A DNA stretch of 12,576 nucleotides from NCBI GenBank assembly GCA_013362295.1, contig JABFWJ010000013.1, positions 1-12,576 on the forward strand. The letters are read 5' to 3'. Positions 6,131-12,576 of this stretch are shown here, piece after piece (position 1 is the stretch's first letter; each line of letters begins with the position of its first letter). The notes below the pieces were generated by a model that ran no database searches, was not told the origin of the DNA, and saw nothing but the letters and a program-made list of their open reading frames with translations. This DNA is from Thermoleophilia bacterium (GTDB lineage Bacteria > Actinomycetota > Thermoleophilia > Gaiellales > Gaiellaceae). The translations under genes and the position numbers were made by a program.

Positions 6131-6831
6131 CCGTCGGGTCGCTCGTGCAGGCGTCGCTTGCTTCCTGCCGTGACGTCACCGTCGTCTACGGCGAGGGCGA
6201 GGCGGCGGTGCGTGCGCTAGCCGACGTCTCGCTCGCGATCGGCAACGGCGAGCGCGTCGCGCTGCTCGGCCGCTCCGGCTCCGGAAAGACGACCCTGCTG
6301 CACGTCCTCGGCGGCCTCGTTGAGCCGACCGCCGGCGAGATCACTTTGCGCGGGCAACCGCTCTCGTCGCTTGACCGGGCGGCGCGCGGCGCGGTGCGCG
6401 CGCACGGGATCGCCTACGTCTTCCAGGGAGCGAACCTGCTGCCCTATTTCACCGCCGCCGAGAACGTCGCCTTCGCGGCGCACGTCGCCCCGAACGGCGC
6501 CGGACCCGAGCTCGAGCCGGAGGCGCTGCTCGAGCTGGTCGGCCTCGCCGCCAAGGTCGACCATCTGCCAGCCGAGCTGTCGGGCGGCGAGGCGCAGCGG
6601 GTCGCGCTTGCGCGCGCGCTCGCGCAGCGGCCCAAGCTGCTGCTCTGCGACGAGCCGACCGGCCACCTCGACTCCGACACCGCCCAGCGGGTGCTCGATC
6701 TGATCGACGCGCTGCAGGCCGAGTTCGGTTTCGCGCTGGTCGTCGCGACCCACGACGTCGACGTCGCGGAGCGGCTCGACCGGCGACTGGAGCTGGAAGA
6801 CGGAGTCGTCCTCGGGGAGCAGTCGCGGTGA
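6127..6831 (+). CDS. ABC transporter ATPase (MacB/LolD/FtsE class), second of two
   Basis: A 234-residue ATPase: Walker A GRSGSGKT (48-55), Q-loop Q100 in YVFQGANLLP, signature LSGGEAQRVALARAL (151-165), Walker B LLLCDE (171-176, E176 catalytic), switch H209 in VATHD. Start ATG 6127 overlaps the previous stop (ATGA) and its own stop overlaps the permease GTG (GTGA), so all three are translationally coupled. It is clearly a different protein from the first ATPase: the core motifs differ (GRSGSGKT versus GPSGSGKS, LSGGEAQ versus LSGGEQQ) and its signature helix is of the standard form. Both look catalytically competent, so a heterodimer on the single permease is the simplest reading. Confidence 0.93.
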   Translation: MTVGSLVQASLASCRDVTVVYGEGEAAVRALADVSLAIGNGERVALLGRSGSGKTTLLHVLGGLVEPTAGEITLRGQPLSSLDRAARGAVRAHGIAYVFQGANLLPYFTAAENVAFAAHVAPNGAGPELEPEALLELVGLAAKVDHLPAELSGGEAQRVALARALAQRPKLLLCDEPTGHLDSDTAQRVLDLIDALQAEFGFALVVATHDVDVAERLDRRLELEDGVVLGEQSR

Positions 6832-9527
6832 TCGCGGTTGCGCCTCTCATGCTCTCGGAGCTGGTGCGCACGCCGTGGCGGACGCTCGTCCGCATGCTCA
6901 CGCTCGCCGCGGCGGTGGGACTCCTCGGAGCGATGCTGCTCTTCGTCGGCCACTCGCTCGGCACGATGACCGGGACCGCCGTCAGAAGCGTCCCGCTCGA
7001 CTGGCAAGGGCCGGTCGGCAGCTACCGCGCCGCGACCCAGGTCGCTGCGGGTGTCGCCCGCCAGCCGGGAGTCGCGGAGGCCGTGCCGACCGCGACGGCG
7101 CCCTTCGCCGGGCTTGAGCACACCGCCCCCACGATGGGAACGATCCGCTCAGGGGCAGGATCGATCCTCGCCATCCCGCCGGGCTACTTGGCGCATCTGC
7201 AGACGTTCCGCTTCCTGCGCGGCTCGCTGCGGCCGGGCGAGATCGTGCTCGACCAGCAGCTCGCCGCGACCATGCAGGCGCAGCCGGGCGACACCGTGTC
7301 GCTGACGCCAAAGTCCGGCGCCCGCCCGGTCCGGCTGCGCGTGAGCGGGATCGCGCTCGTCACCGCTTCGGACGTGCTCTTCCAGCCGCTCAACCCGCTG
7401 CTCGGCCCCGCGCCGGCGCAGCCGCCCGCCGACATTGCGATCGTCTCGCTGGCGACCTTCGCAGCCAAGATCGCCCCAGCACTGCCGAGGATCAGCGGCG
7501 CCGCCGGCGCCTCCGCCATCCCCGGCTCTCAGAGCGGGACGCAATGGCAGGTGCAGGCGCAGGCCGACCCGGCCGCGCTCACCGGCAGCCCCGCGCACGC
7601 GCTCGTGCAGGCGACCGGGATCCGCAACCGTGTCGAGCGCTCGCTGCCCGGCCAGGTCGTCTTTGTCGACAACCTCGCCGACCAGCTGAACACGGCGGCC
7701 GGCGACGCCCTCTACGCGGAGACGCTCTACATCATGCTCGCCGTGCCCGGCGCGCTCGTCGCGGTCGGGCTCGCCTACCTGGCGGCGCTCGGCACCGTCG
7801 AGCGCGACCGGCAGAGCCTGGCGCTGCTCCGGGCCCGCGGAGCGCGCCGCCGCGACCTGCTCGCACTCGCCGGGCTCGAGAGCCTCCTGCTTGGCATCGT
7901 CGCCGGCGCGCTCGGAACCGGTCTCGCGCTCGCCGCGGTTCGGCTCGCGGCCGCCGCCGGCGGCGTCACGACCACACGCTTGCTCGCCACGTTCGGAATC
8001 TGCATCGCGCTCGCCACAGCGGGCGCGGCAGCTGCGCGAATCGGCACCTCGGTCGCCGCCTTCCGCAGCAGCGTCGGCGAGGGGCGACGAAGCGTGCGGC
8101 GCACCGGCACGCCACTCTGGCAGCGGCTCTACCTCGATCTGCTCTGCCTCGCCGTCGCCGGGCTCGTCTACTGGCTGACCGTACGCACCGGCTTCTCGGC
8201 GGTCGTCAACCCCGACTCGAACCCGACGCTGTCGCTCTCGATCTACATGTTCCTCGCACCGGCATTGCTCTGGATCGGCGCCGCCCTCCTGCTCGTGCGC
8301 CTACGCGGCCGGCTCCTCGCCTGGATGGCAGGCCGCGCCGCAGGCCGACGCGCGACGACGGCAGCCGGCTTCCTGCTCGCGAGCGCGGGCCGGCGCGGCG
8401 CCGCGCTCAACCGCGGCCTGCTCGTGCTCGGGCTGCTGCTCGCCTTCGGCGTCAACCTCGGCATCTTCGTCGCCACCTACGACCAGCAGGCACGCGTCGA
8501 CGCCCAGCTCACCCTCGGCGCCGACGTCGTCGCAACAGCGCCCCCCGGCGCCATCGCCCGACACGGCCTCCTGCAGCGGGTCGCCGGATTACCGGGCGCC
8601 GCCGGCGTGTCCGCCGTCGACCACTCCTACGCCTACGTCGGGCCCGACCTCCAGGACACCTTCGGCGTCGACCCCGCCACGCTCACCCGCGGCACGAGCC
8701 TGCGCGACTCCTACTTCCTCGGCGGCAGCGCCGGCCAGATGCTCCAGCGCCTGCGCACGACCCGCGACGGCATCCTCGTGTCCAAGGAAACGATCACCGA
8801 CTACTCGCTCAACCTCGGCGACCTGCTGCGTCTCCGCGTGCTCGACCACGCGACAGGCCGCTTCCGCGTCGCACCCTTCCACGTGGTCGGCGTCGTGCAG
8901 GAGTTCCCCTCTGCGCCGCGCGACTCGTTCATGGTCACGAACCTGTCCTACCTGGAGCAGGTCACCCACGATCCAGGCCCGAACGTTCTCTTCGTCCGCG
9001 CCGGCGGAGACCCGACGAGCCTCGCACGACAGGTCGCCGCCGCGACCGGTCGCTTCGGCACCAACGTCAAGGACATTCGCCGCCAAAGCGCGCAGACCGT
9101 CAGCTCGATCACGACCGTCGACCTGCGCGGGATCAGCCGAATCGAAGAAGCGTTCGTGCTCGCACTCGCCGCGGCGACGACGGCCCTCTATGTCGCGGTC
9201 GCGCTCGCCGAGCGCCGGCAGGAACTCGCCACCATGTCGGCGCTCGGCGCCTCGCTCCGCCGCGCCGCCGCGTTTCTCTGGAGCGAAGCCGCGCTCGTGC
9301 TCGCCTTCTCGCTCGCGCTCGCGACGCTGCTCGGCTGGCTACTCGCCGAGATGCTGGTCGCGATGCTCCAGCACGTCTTCGACCCGCCACCCGACCACCT
9401 CGCCGTCCCCTGGATGTTCCTGCTCGGCCTCGGCGGCGCCGCGCTCGCCGGCGGCCTCGTCGCAGCCGCGCTCGCCGCCCTGCAGATTCGCCGCCTGCCG
9501 CTCGGGGCAATCCTCCGCGAGCAATGA
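6828..9527 (+). CDS. FtsX/MacB-type ABC permease with duplicated FtsX domains
   Basis: An 899-residue membrane protein starting at GTG 6828. Reading hydrophobic stretches gives about ten spans: one at 24-44, an outside domain about 45-295, a group of spans from 297 to about 550 (FtsX domain 1, then an internal pair), a second outside domain about 553-770, and three final spans (774-795, 814-841, 861-884) forming FtsX domain 2. After span 2 the sequence ERDRQSLALLRARGARRRDLL, and near the end ERRQELATMSALGASLRRAA, are the cytoplasmic coupling motifs of the FtsX family. Permeases of this class do not usually move substrates through a pore: they transmit ATPase motion to outside partners, extract lipoproteins, or remove antimicrobial peptides. 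It is followed with an ATGA overlap by an exported peptidase, suggesting the partner is that enzyme. Confidence 0.93.
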   Translation: MIAVAPLMLSELVRTPWRTLVRMLTLAAAVGLLGAMLLFVGHSLGTMTGTAVRSVPLDWQGPVGSYRAATQVAAGVARQPGVAEAVPTATAPFAGLEHTAPTMGTIRSGAGSILAIPPGYLAHLQTFRFLRGSLRPGEIVLDQQLAATMQAQPGDTVSLTPKSGARPVRLRVSGIALVTASDVLFQPLNPLLGPAPAQPPADIAIVSLATFAAKIAPALPRISGAAGASAIPGSQSGTQWQVQAQADPAALTGSPAHALVQATGIRNRVERSLPGQVVFVDNLADQLNTAAGDALYAETLYIMLAVPGALVAVGLAYLAALGTVERDRQSLALLRARGARRRDLLALAGLESLLLGIVAGALGTGLALAAVRLAAAAGGVTTTRLLATFGICIALATAGAAAARIGTSVAAFRSSVGEGRRSVRRTGTPLWQRLYLDLLCLAVAGLVYWLTVRTGFSAVVNPDSNPTLSLSIYMFLAPALLWIGAALLLVRLRGRLLAWMAGRAAGRRATTAAGFLLASAGRRGAALNRGLLVLGLLLAFGVNLGIFVATYDQQARVDAQLTLGADVVATAPPGAIARHGLLQRVAGLPGAAGVSAVDHSYAYVGPDLQDTFGVDPATLTRGTSLRDSYFLGGSAGQMLQRLRTTRDGILVSKETITDYSLNLGDLLRLRVLDHATGRFRVAPFHVVGVVQEFPSAPRDSFMVTNLSYLEQVTHDPGPNVLFVRAGGDPTSLARQVAAATGRFGTNVKDIRRQSAQTVSSITTVDLRGISRIEEAFVLALAAATTALYVAVALAERRQELATMSALGASLRRAAAFLWSEAALVLAFSLALATLLGWLLAEMLVAMLQHVFDPPPDHLAVPWMFLLGLGGAALAGGLVAAALAALQIRRLPLGAILREQ

Positions 9528-10252
9528 CGCCACGCCGCGGCCTCATCGCCGTCTGCGCGCTCGCCTCGGCCGCTGTCGCGTGGGCGGGAGCGGTCAGGGC
9601 GGCCGCGGGCGCCGACGCGACCGTCCGCCGCACGATCCTGCTCGGCCACTCAGTCGATGGCCGCCCGATCACCGCCGTCGAGACCGGCGATCCCGACACG
9701 CTCCGCAAGACGCTCGTCGTCGGCTGCACCCACGGCAACGAATGCGCCGGCATCGCGATCGCGGACCGGCTCATCTCGACGCCGCCGCCCGCCGAGACCG
9801 ACCTCTGGATCGTCTCCGACCTGAACCCCGACGGCGCGGCAGCCAGAAGCCGCGGCAACGCCCACAGTGTCGACCTCAACCGAAACTTCCCCTGGCAGTG
9901 GCAGAGGCTCTCCGGCACCTACTACTCGGGACCGCGGCCCCTGTCCGAGCCGGAAACGCGCCTCGCCTTCCGGTTGATCGAGCGCGTGCGCCCCACGCTC
10001 TCGATCTGGTTCCACCAGCACCTCGACCTCGTCGACGACTCGACCGGGAATCGCGCACTCGAACGACGCTTCGCCAGCGCCTCTGGCCTCCGCCTAGCTC
10101 CACTCACACGCGAGCCCGGAAGCGCCGTCACCTGGCAGACACACCGCTTCCCGCACGCGAGCGCCTTCGTCGTCGAACTGCCCGCCGGAGCGCTCGCACC
10201 CGCCGCCGTCGCGCGCTTCGCGCGAGCAGTACGCATCACGGCGAAAGGATGA
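9524..10252 (+). CDS. Exported M14 zinc peptidase, MpaA-like
   Basis: A 242-residue protein with a signal peptide (about 1-28, cut near AAAGA). It keeps the M14 carboxypeptidase site: zinc ligands H70 and E73 in THGNE, the third ligand H164 in WFHQH, substrate carboxylate binding N119/R120 in VDLNRNFPW, the SEPET motif (141-145) and the catalytic glutamate E219 in VVELPAG. This spacing is that of the small MpaA/gamma-D-glutamyl-diaminopimelate amidase group, which trims peptidoglycan-derived peptides; MpaA itself is cytoplasmic, whereas this one carries an export signal. The start overlaps the permease stop (ATGA). Expected role: hydrolysis of cell-wall peptides outside the membrane, linked to the ABC complex. 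Substrate is inferred from family. Confidence 0.9.
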   Translation: MTPRRGLIAVCALASAAVAWAGAVRAAAGADATVRRTILLGHSVDGRPITAVETGDPDTLRKTLVVGCTHGNECAGIAIADRLISTPPPAETDLWIVSDLNPDGAAARSRGNAHSVDLNRNFPWQWQRLSGTYYSGPRPLSEPETRLAFRLIERVRPTLSIWFHQHLDLVDDSTGNRALERRFASASGLRLAPLTREPGSAVTWQTHRFPHASAFVVELPAGALAPAAVARFARAVRITAKG

Positions 10253-10329
10253 GGCTGCACCGCATGCGGATCGTCGTCGTCGAGCGTCGCGCGATCGTGC
10301 GCGCCGTCGTGGACGCCCTCTCGTACTAG
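10249..10329 (+). pseudogene. Fragment resembling the start of a response regulator receiver domain
   Basis: A 26-codon frame starts at an ATG overlapping the peptidase stop (ATGA), with GAAAGG just before it, so it is in a position to be translated. Its later part reads MRIVVVERRAIVRAVVDALS, close to the opening of NarL/LuxR-type regulators (commonly MRIVVAEDHALVRAGLVALL). The two acidic residues of the receiver are replaced by RR, and the frame ends at a TAG. It may be what remains of a sixth operon gene, a regulator lost by the rearrangement that follows. Alternatively it is a chance short frame. Confidence 0.35.
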
Positions 10330-10342
10330 GTCTGCGCGAGAT

Positions 10343-10369
10343 TCCTCGATCCCGTTGTTTGATCGAGGA
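10343..10369 (+). promoter_or_regulatory. Perfect hairpin over the ribosome site of the integrase fragment
   Basis: TCCTCGATC (10343-10351) and GATCGAGGA (10361-10369) form a 9-bp perfect stem with a 9-base loop. The right arm contains most of the GAGGAGG ribosome site for the ATG at 10378, so it could hold down its translation. It also sits just after the last frame of the ABC operon, but without a following T-run it is a poor intrinsic terminator. Confidence 0.5.
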
Positions 10370-10377
10370 GGCTCGAG

Positions 10378-10542
10378 ATGATCCAGCACGGCCAGGTGTT
10401 CAAGCTGAGGACAAAGGGTCCGGACGGGCAGCCGTTGTGGGCGTACCGGTACCGGCTCGAAGGACGCGGCTCGGAGCGGCCGCAGGTGCCTGTCCCCAAG
10501 ACCTGTCCCCAGCTGTTGTCTGGCTTGACGGCGCCCGTATGA
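10378..10542 (+). pseudogene. Truncated tyrosine integrase, N-terminal arm-binding piece
   Basis: Fifty-four codons. The first 36 residues (MIQHGQVFKLRTKGPDG, then WAYRYRLEGRGSERPQ) match the start of actinobacterial phage/ICE tyrosine integrases, where this region binds arm sites. In such proteins RPQ is normally followed by VGGF and then the core-binding domain; here the match ends after RPQV at about 10488, exactly where a GGTGCCTGTCCCC repeat begins, and the frame stops 18 codons later. No catalytic R-H-R-Y domain exists anywhere downstream. It is a dead remnant of an integrative element. An ATG with a GAGGAGG site at eight bases supports the start. Confidence 0.75.
10485..10510. repeat. 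GGTGCCTGTCCCC / ACCTGTCCCC tandem motif at the integrase break
   Basis: CCTGTCCCC occurs at 10489-10497 and again at 10502-10510, 13 bases apart, the first within GGTGCCTGTCCCC. The word GGGGACAGGCACC (other strand) is, to my recollection, a recurrent dispersed or REP-like motif in many environmental bacterial genomes. Its position exactly where integrase similarity ends suggests that it marks the insertion or deletion junction. Confidence 0.45.
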
Positions 10543-10964
10543 GCCAGTGCAGTGCCAGCGGAGCAATTTGCGTCGTTGGCGCCTCATCACACGAACCGTA
10601 CCGATCCGATCTGCTGACGTTAGAAGTAGTCGAAGGTGCCAAAGGAGCTACACGAGGTCGTCACGACTCCGGTCCCCGGCAAGCACAATCGCTTTTAGTT
10701 TGATCCGCCAGCCCTCGATTTTGTTGACTCCAGACGTCGAGCGGCCCCCATTGCATCAGCGCGGCGAGGGCGAGGAAGAGATCGGCGCCTTTTCGGTGAG
10801 CCGGTACTGCTGGCGGGTGCGCGCAGCGACCGTCTCGCTGCTGCCGACTCTTGCCGCGAAGTCGTCGAAACGCGTGACGCCTTTCCGCGGCTGGGCTGCT
10901 GCGATGGACTTCGCTCATGGCCTACTCAAGGCGACAAGCAAATTCGCCCAGCCGTACAAACCCG
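10543..10964. other. Non-coding, decayed stretch of about 420 bases
   Basis: No frame here carries a recognisable domain. A 143-codon plus frame (10547-10978) and an 85-codon minus frame (10661-10918) are open but of odd composition, without ribosome sites or family resemblance. The first half (about 10543-10740) is visibly lower in GC and less codon-biased than the surrounding genes. I see no tRNA, repeat array or strong terminator. It looks like eroded DNA between two intact loci. Confidence 0.5.
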
Positions 10965-11063
10965 AACGTTTTCGATGAGCTGACCGCGCGCGAGCAGGAC
11001 GAAGCGCCGCGGGCTGCCGGCTCGGCCGACAACGCTATCCTCGCTGAACGGGAGCTGTGGTCG
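10965..11063 (+). pseudogene. Remnant resembling a LuxR-type helix-turn-helix
   Basis: In one plus frame the residues NVFDELTAREQDEAPRAAGS and then ADNAILAERELWS follow the LuxR pattern ELTAREQEVLxLxAxGxSNAEIAERLxxS: the LTAREQ motif, the N-A-I-AER stretch and the spacing are kept, while the hydrophobic core in between (VLRL) is replaced by EAPR. No start or receiver precedes it in frame, and the frame then runs over the 3' end of the opposite-strand regulator gene. It may be the C-terminal end of the same lost regulator whose start is at 10249. The resemblance is short and could be partly chance. Confidence 0.35.
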
Positions 11064-11071
11064 TGCCGTGT

Positions 11072-11761
11072 CTACGAGGGTGTCGATGCGGGCGTCCAGC
11101 GGTAGAGGTGCTCGGGCCGTCCGGCGGCGCCGTAGCGGAGGGTGTAGTCGACGGCGCCTGAGTCAGCGAGGAATCGGAGGTACCGTCGGGCGACGCCCTG
11201 GCTGAGGCCTGCTCGAGCGGCCAGTTCTGCCGTCGACAACGCCGCTTCCGAGTCTCGCAGAAGCGTTGCGACGAGAGTGAGCGTCGGCGGGGAAATCCCC
11301 TTTGGCAGAGATGCTTCGCCGCTTGTTCGGAGCAGCCCGTAGAGGCGGTCGATGTCTCGCTGCTCGGCGTGTTGCATCTGGTCGAGCCGTTGCCGGGCGG
11401 CGCGGTAGCTCTCGAGCCGTTCGCGGAAGGTTGCGAACGTGAAGGGCTTGACGATGTAGTGGACGACGCCGAGCTGCATCGCGTCGCGGAGGACCTCGAC
11501 ATCCTTTGCGGAGGTGATGGCGATCACGTCGACGCGTGGTGAGCGGATCGCGCGCAGGTGCCGGATCAGGTCGATGCCGTTCGCGTCCGGCAGGTAGATG
11601 TCGAGCAGTACGAGCTCGGGAGCGAGTTGCATGACCGCGGCCTGCGCTTCGCGGGCCGTTGTGGCTTCGCCGACGACTTCGAAGCCCGGTATCCGCTCGA
11701 CGAACTGTCGGTGCACAGAGACCGCCATGAAGTCGTCGTCTACTACGAGTGTCCTGATCAC
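11072..11761 (-). CDS. CitB/DcuR-family response regulator
   Basis: A 229-residue regulator beginning at GTG 11761, which overlaps the kinase stop (GTGA); GGAAAGG (11770-11776) lies eight bases before it. Receiver domain 1-115: DDD at 8-10, phospho-acceptor D54 in LLDIYLP, T83 in AITSA, K105 in IVKPF. A linker helix (120-150) leads to the CitB-type helix-turn-helix: STAELAARAGLSQGVARRYL, then the wing ending AAGRPEHLYRW. Known for the family: with a CitA/DcuS kinase it switches on uptake and breakdown of C4-dicarboxylates, citrate or related acids. No transporter gene of that kind is inside the window, so the substrate cannot be told. Confidence 0.93.
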   Translation of the reverse strand: MIRTLVVDDDFMAVSVHRQFVERIPGFEVVGEATTAREAQAAVMQLAPELVLLDIYLPDANGIDLIRHLRAIRSPRVDVIAITSAKDVEVLRDAMQLGVVHYIVKPFTFATFRERLESYRAARQRLDQMQHAEQRDIDRLYGLLRTSGEASLPKGISPPTLTLVATLLRDSEAALSTAELAARAGLSQGVARRYLRFLADSGAVDYTLRYGAAGRPEHLYRWTPASTPS

Positions 11762-12576
11762 GGCGCCGACCTTTCCAGGGAGCGCAGCGGCAGACGCACG
11801 ACGAAGCGGGCGCCGCCGATGTTTTCGACTCCGATCGATCCGCGCCGGCGGCGCACCTCCTGGCTGACGAGCGCAAGGCCGAGGCCCCGCTTGCGCTGCC
11901 CGTCGCGCGCGATCTTCGTGGTGAATCCGTCGCGGAAGATTTCCTCGGTCAGCGCGGGATCGATGCCGGGGCCGGAGTCGTGAACGGTGATGAGGAGCTC
12001 GCCGCCCTCGGCCTGGAGCGATACGTCGACCTGGCGGCGGCCGTCGCCGTTCGACGCGGACTCGAGTGCGTTGTCGATCAGGTTCCCGAGCATCGCTACC
12101 AGCGAGTGGACGTCCTCGAGCTCGTGCGGGAGCTCTGTCGAGTGCACGTCGAGGGTGACGCCGTGCTCGCTCGCGACTGCTGCTTTCCCGAGGAGTAGTG
12201 CGGCGAGGATTGGATCGCCGACGCGGTCGAAGAGTGATGCGGCGAGTTCCTGGTGGAGGAGCGACGAGCGATTGATCTCCTGTACGGCGTCGTCGTAGCG
12301 GCCGAGCTCGATCAGTCCGCTGATCACGTGCAGGCGGTGTTGGAATCCGTGTTCCTGTGCGCGCAGCGCGTCGGCCAGGTTGCGGATGTCGTGGAGTTCG
12401 CGCGACAGTGCGTCGAGCTCGGTGCGGTCGCGGAGCGTGACGACAGCGCCGATCGAGCGGCCCCGCACCTCGACGGGCATGCGGTTGGCGACGAGGACGC
12501 GCTCGCCCAGCACGACGACCTGGTCCTGGCCGCCGTCGCGACCGGAGAGGACGTCACGCACACGGCCGGCCGGGAC
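11758..12576 (-). CDS. CitA/DcuS-family sensor kinase (C-terminal part, runs off window end)
   Basis: The frame is open to the window edge; 272 residues are visible. They comprise the end of a PAS-like domain (VLGERVLVANRMPVEVRG, GAVVTLRDRTELDAL), the phospho-acceptor helix ALRAQEHGFQHRLHVISGLIEL with H76 of the visible part, and a HATPase_c domain (N box LGNLIDNALES, G1 HDSGPGI, G2 RGLGLAL). The phospho-acceptor box departs from the usual HEFxNRLH: the Glu after the His is Gly and the Asn is His. The missing N-terminal part should hold two membrane spans and a periplasmic PAS domain. A GTG at 12561 is inside the gene and is not the start. It overlaps its regulator by four bases. Confidence 0.92.
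   Translation of the reverse strand, partial: VPAGRVRDVLSGRDGGQDQVVVLGERVLVANRMPVEVRGRSIGAVVTLRDRTELDALSRELHDIRNLADALRAQEHGFQHRLHVISGLIELGRYDDAVQEINRSSLLHQELAASLFDRVGDPILAALLLGKAAVASEHGVTLDVHSTELPHELEDVHSLVAMLGNLIDNALESASNGDGRRQVDVSLQAEGGELLITVHDSGPGIDPALTEEIFRDGFTTKIARDGQRKRGLGLALVSQEVRRRRGSIGVENIGGARFVVRLPLRSLERSAP

Noticed and set aside
7544..9523. Long upstream in-frame extension of the M14 peptidase
   Set aside because: It is an Arg/Pro-rich out-of-frame reading of the permease gene; the ATGA overlap and the signal peptide place the true start at 9524.
10547..10978. Open 143-codon plus frame and an 85-codon minus frame (10661-10918) in the decayed region
   Set aside because: Neither has a ribosome site, recognisable domain or the codon bias of the neighbouring genes.
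10961..11105. Reading the LuxR-like frame on to its stop at 11105 as part of a real gene
   Set aside because: From 11072 it overlaps the intact CitB-type regulator on the other strand, so that part is explained by the regulator gene.

Overview
The window is GC-rich, densely coded DNA with GTG starts and chains of 4-bp ATGA/GTGA start-stop overlaps. Protein styles (S/T/A/P-linked lipoproteins, many actinobacterial two-component systems, an IS110 element) suggest an actinobacterium, most likely from the Thermoleophilia/Solirubrobacterales side. That placement is an inference from reading only.

Left part, all on the minus strand. Position 1 lies inside an IS110-family transposase whose start is at 83. 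Upstream of it is a strong hairpin (90-146) that would bury its ribosome binding site and could belong to the IS110 guide (bridge) RNA. A tRNA-Lys(CTT) gene with an unusual T arm (394-468) sits six bases after the stop of a membrane protein (475-1773). That protein joins a DUF347/COG4705 repeat domain to a C-terminal universal-stress-like domain. Before it in the same transcription direction is an uncharacterised secreted protein (1803-2507).

Centre, plus strand. An OmpR-type response regulator and its sensor kinase (2619-4681) are followed after 67 bases by a five-gene, overlapping operon (4749-10252): lipoprotein, two different ABC ATPases, one 10-TM FtsX/MacB-like permease, and an exported M14 zinc peptidase of the MpaA type. 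A 7-base half-site, TGTCATC, recurs with exact 11-base spacing in the divergent promoter (2548-2597) and again before the lipoprotein (4700-4717). The simplest model is that the OmpR-type regulator binds both. It would then control the secreted protein/DUF347-Usp unit on one side, itself, and the ABC/peptidase operon on the other. The operon looks like a cell-envelope remodelling or stress module in which a FtsEX-like transporter is paired with a peptidoglycan-peptide hydrolase; this is inference.

Right part. From 10249 to 11070 is decayed DNA: a fragment resembling the start of a response regulator, an N-terminal tyrosine integrase fragment cut off at a GGTGCCTGTCCCC repeat, about 400 bases with nothing recognisable and lower GC, and a fragment resembling a LuxR-type helix-turn-helix. 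On the minus strand beyond it lies a second, unrelated two-component system of the CitA/CitB (DcuS/DcuR) type (11072-12576), whose kinase runs off the window end.
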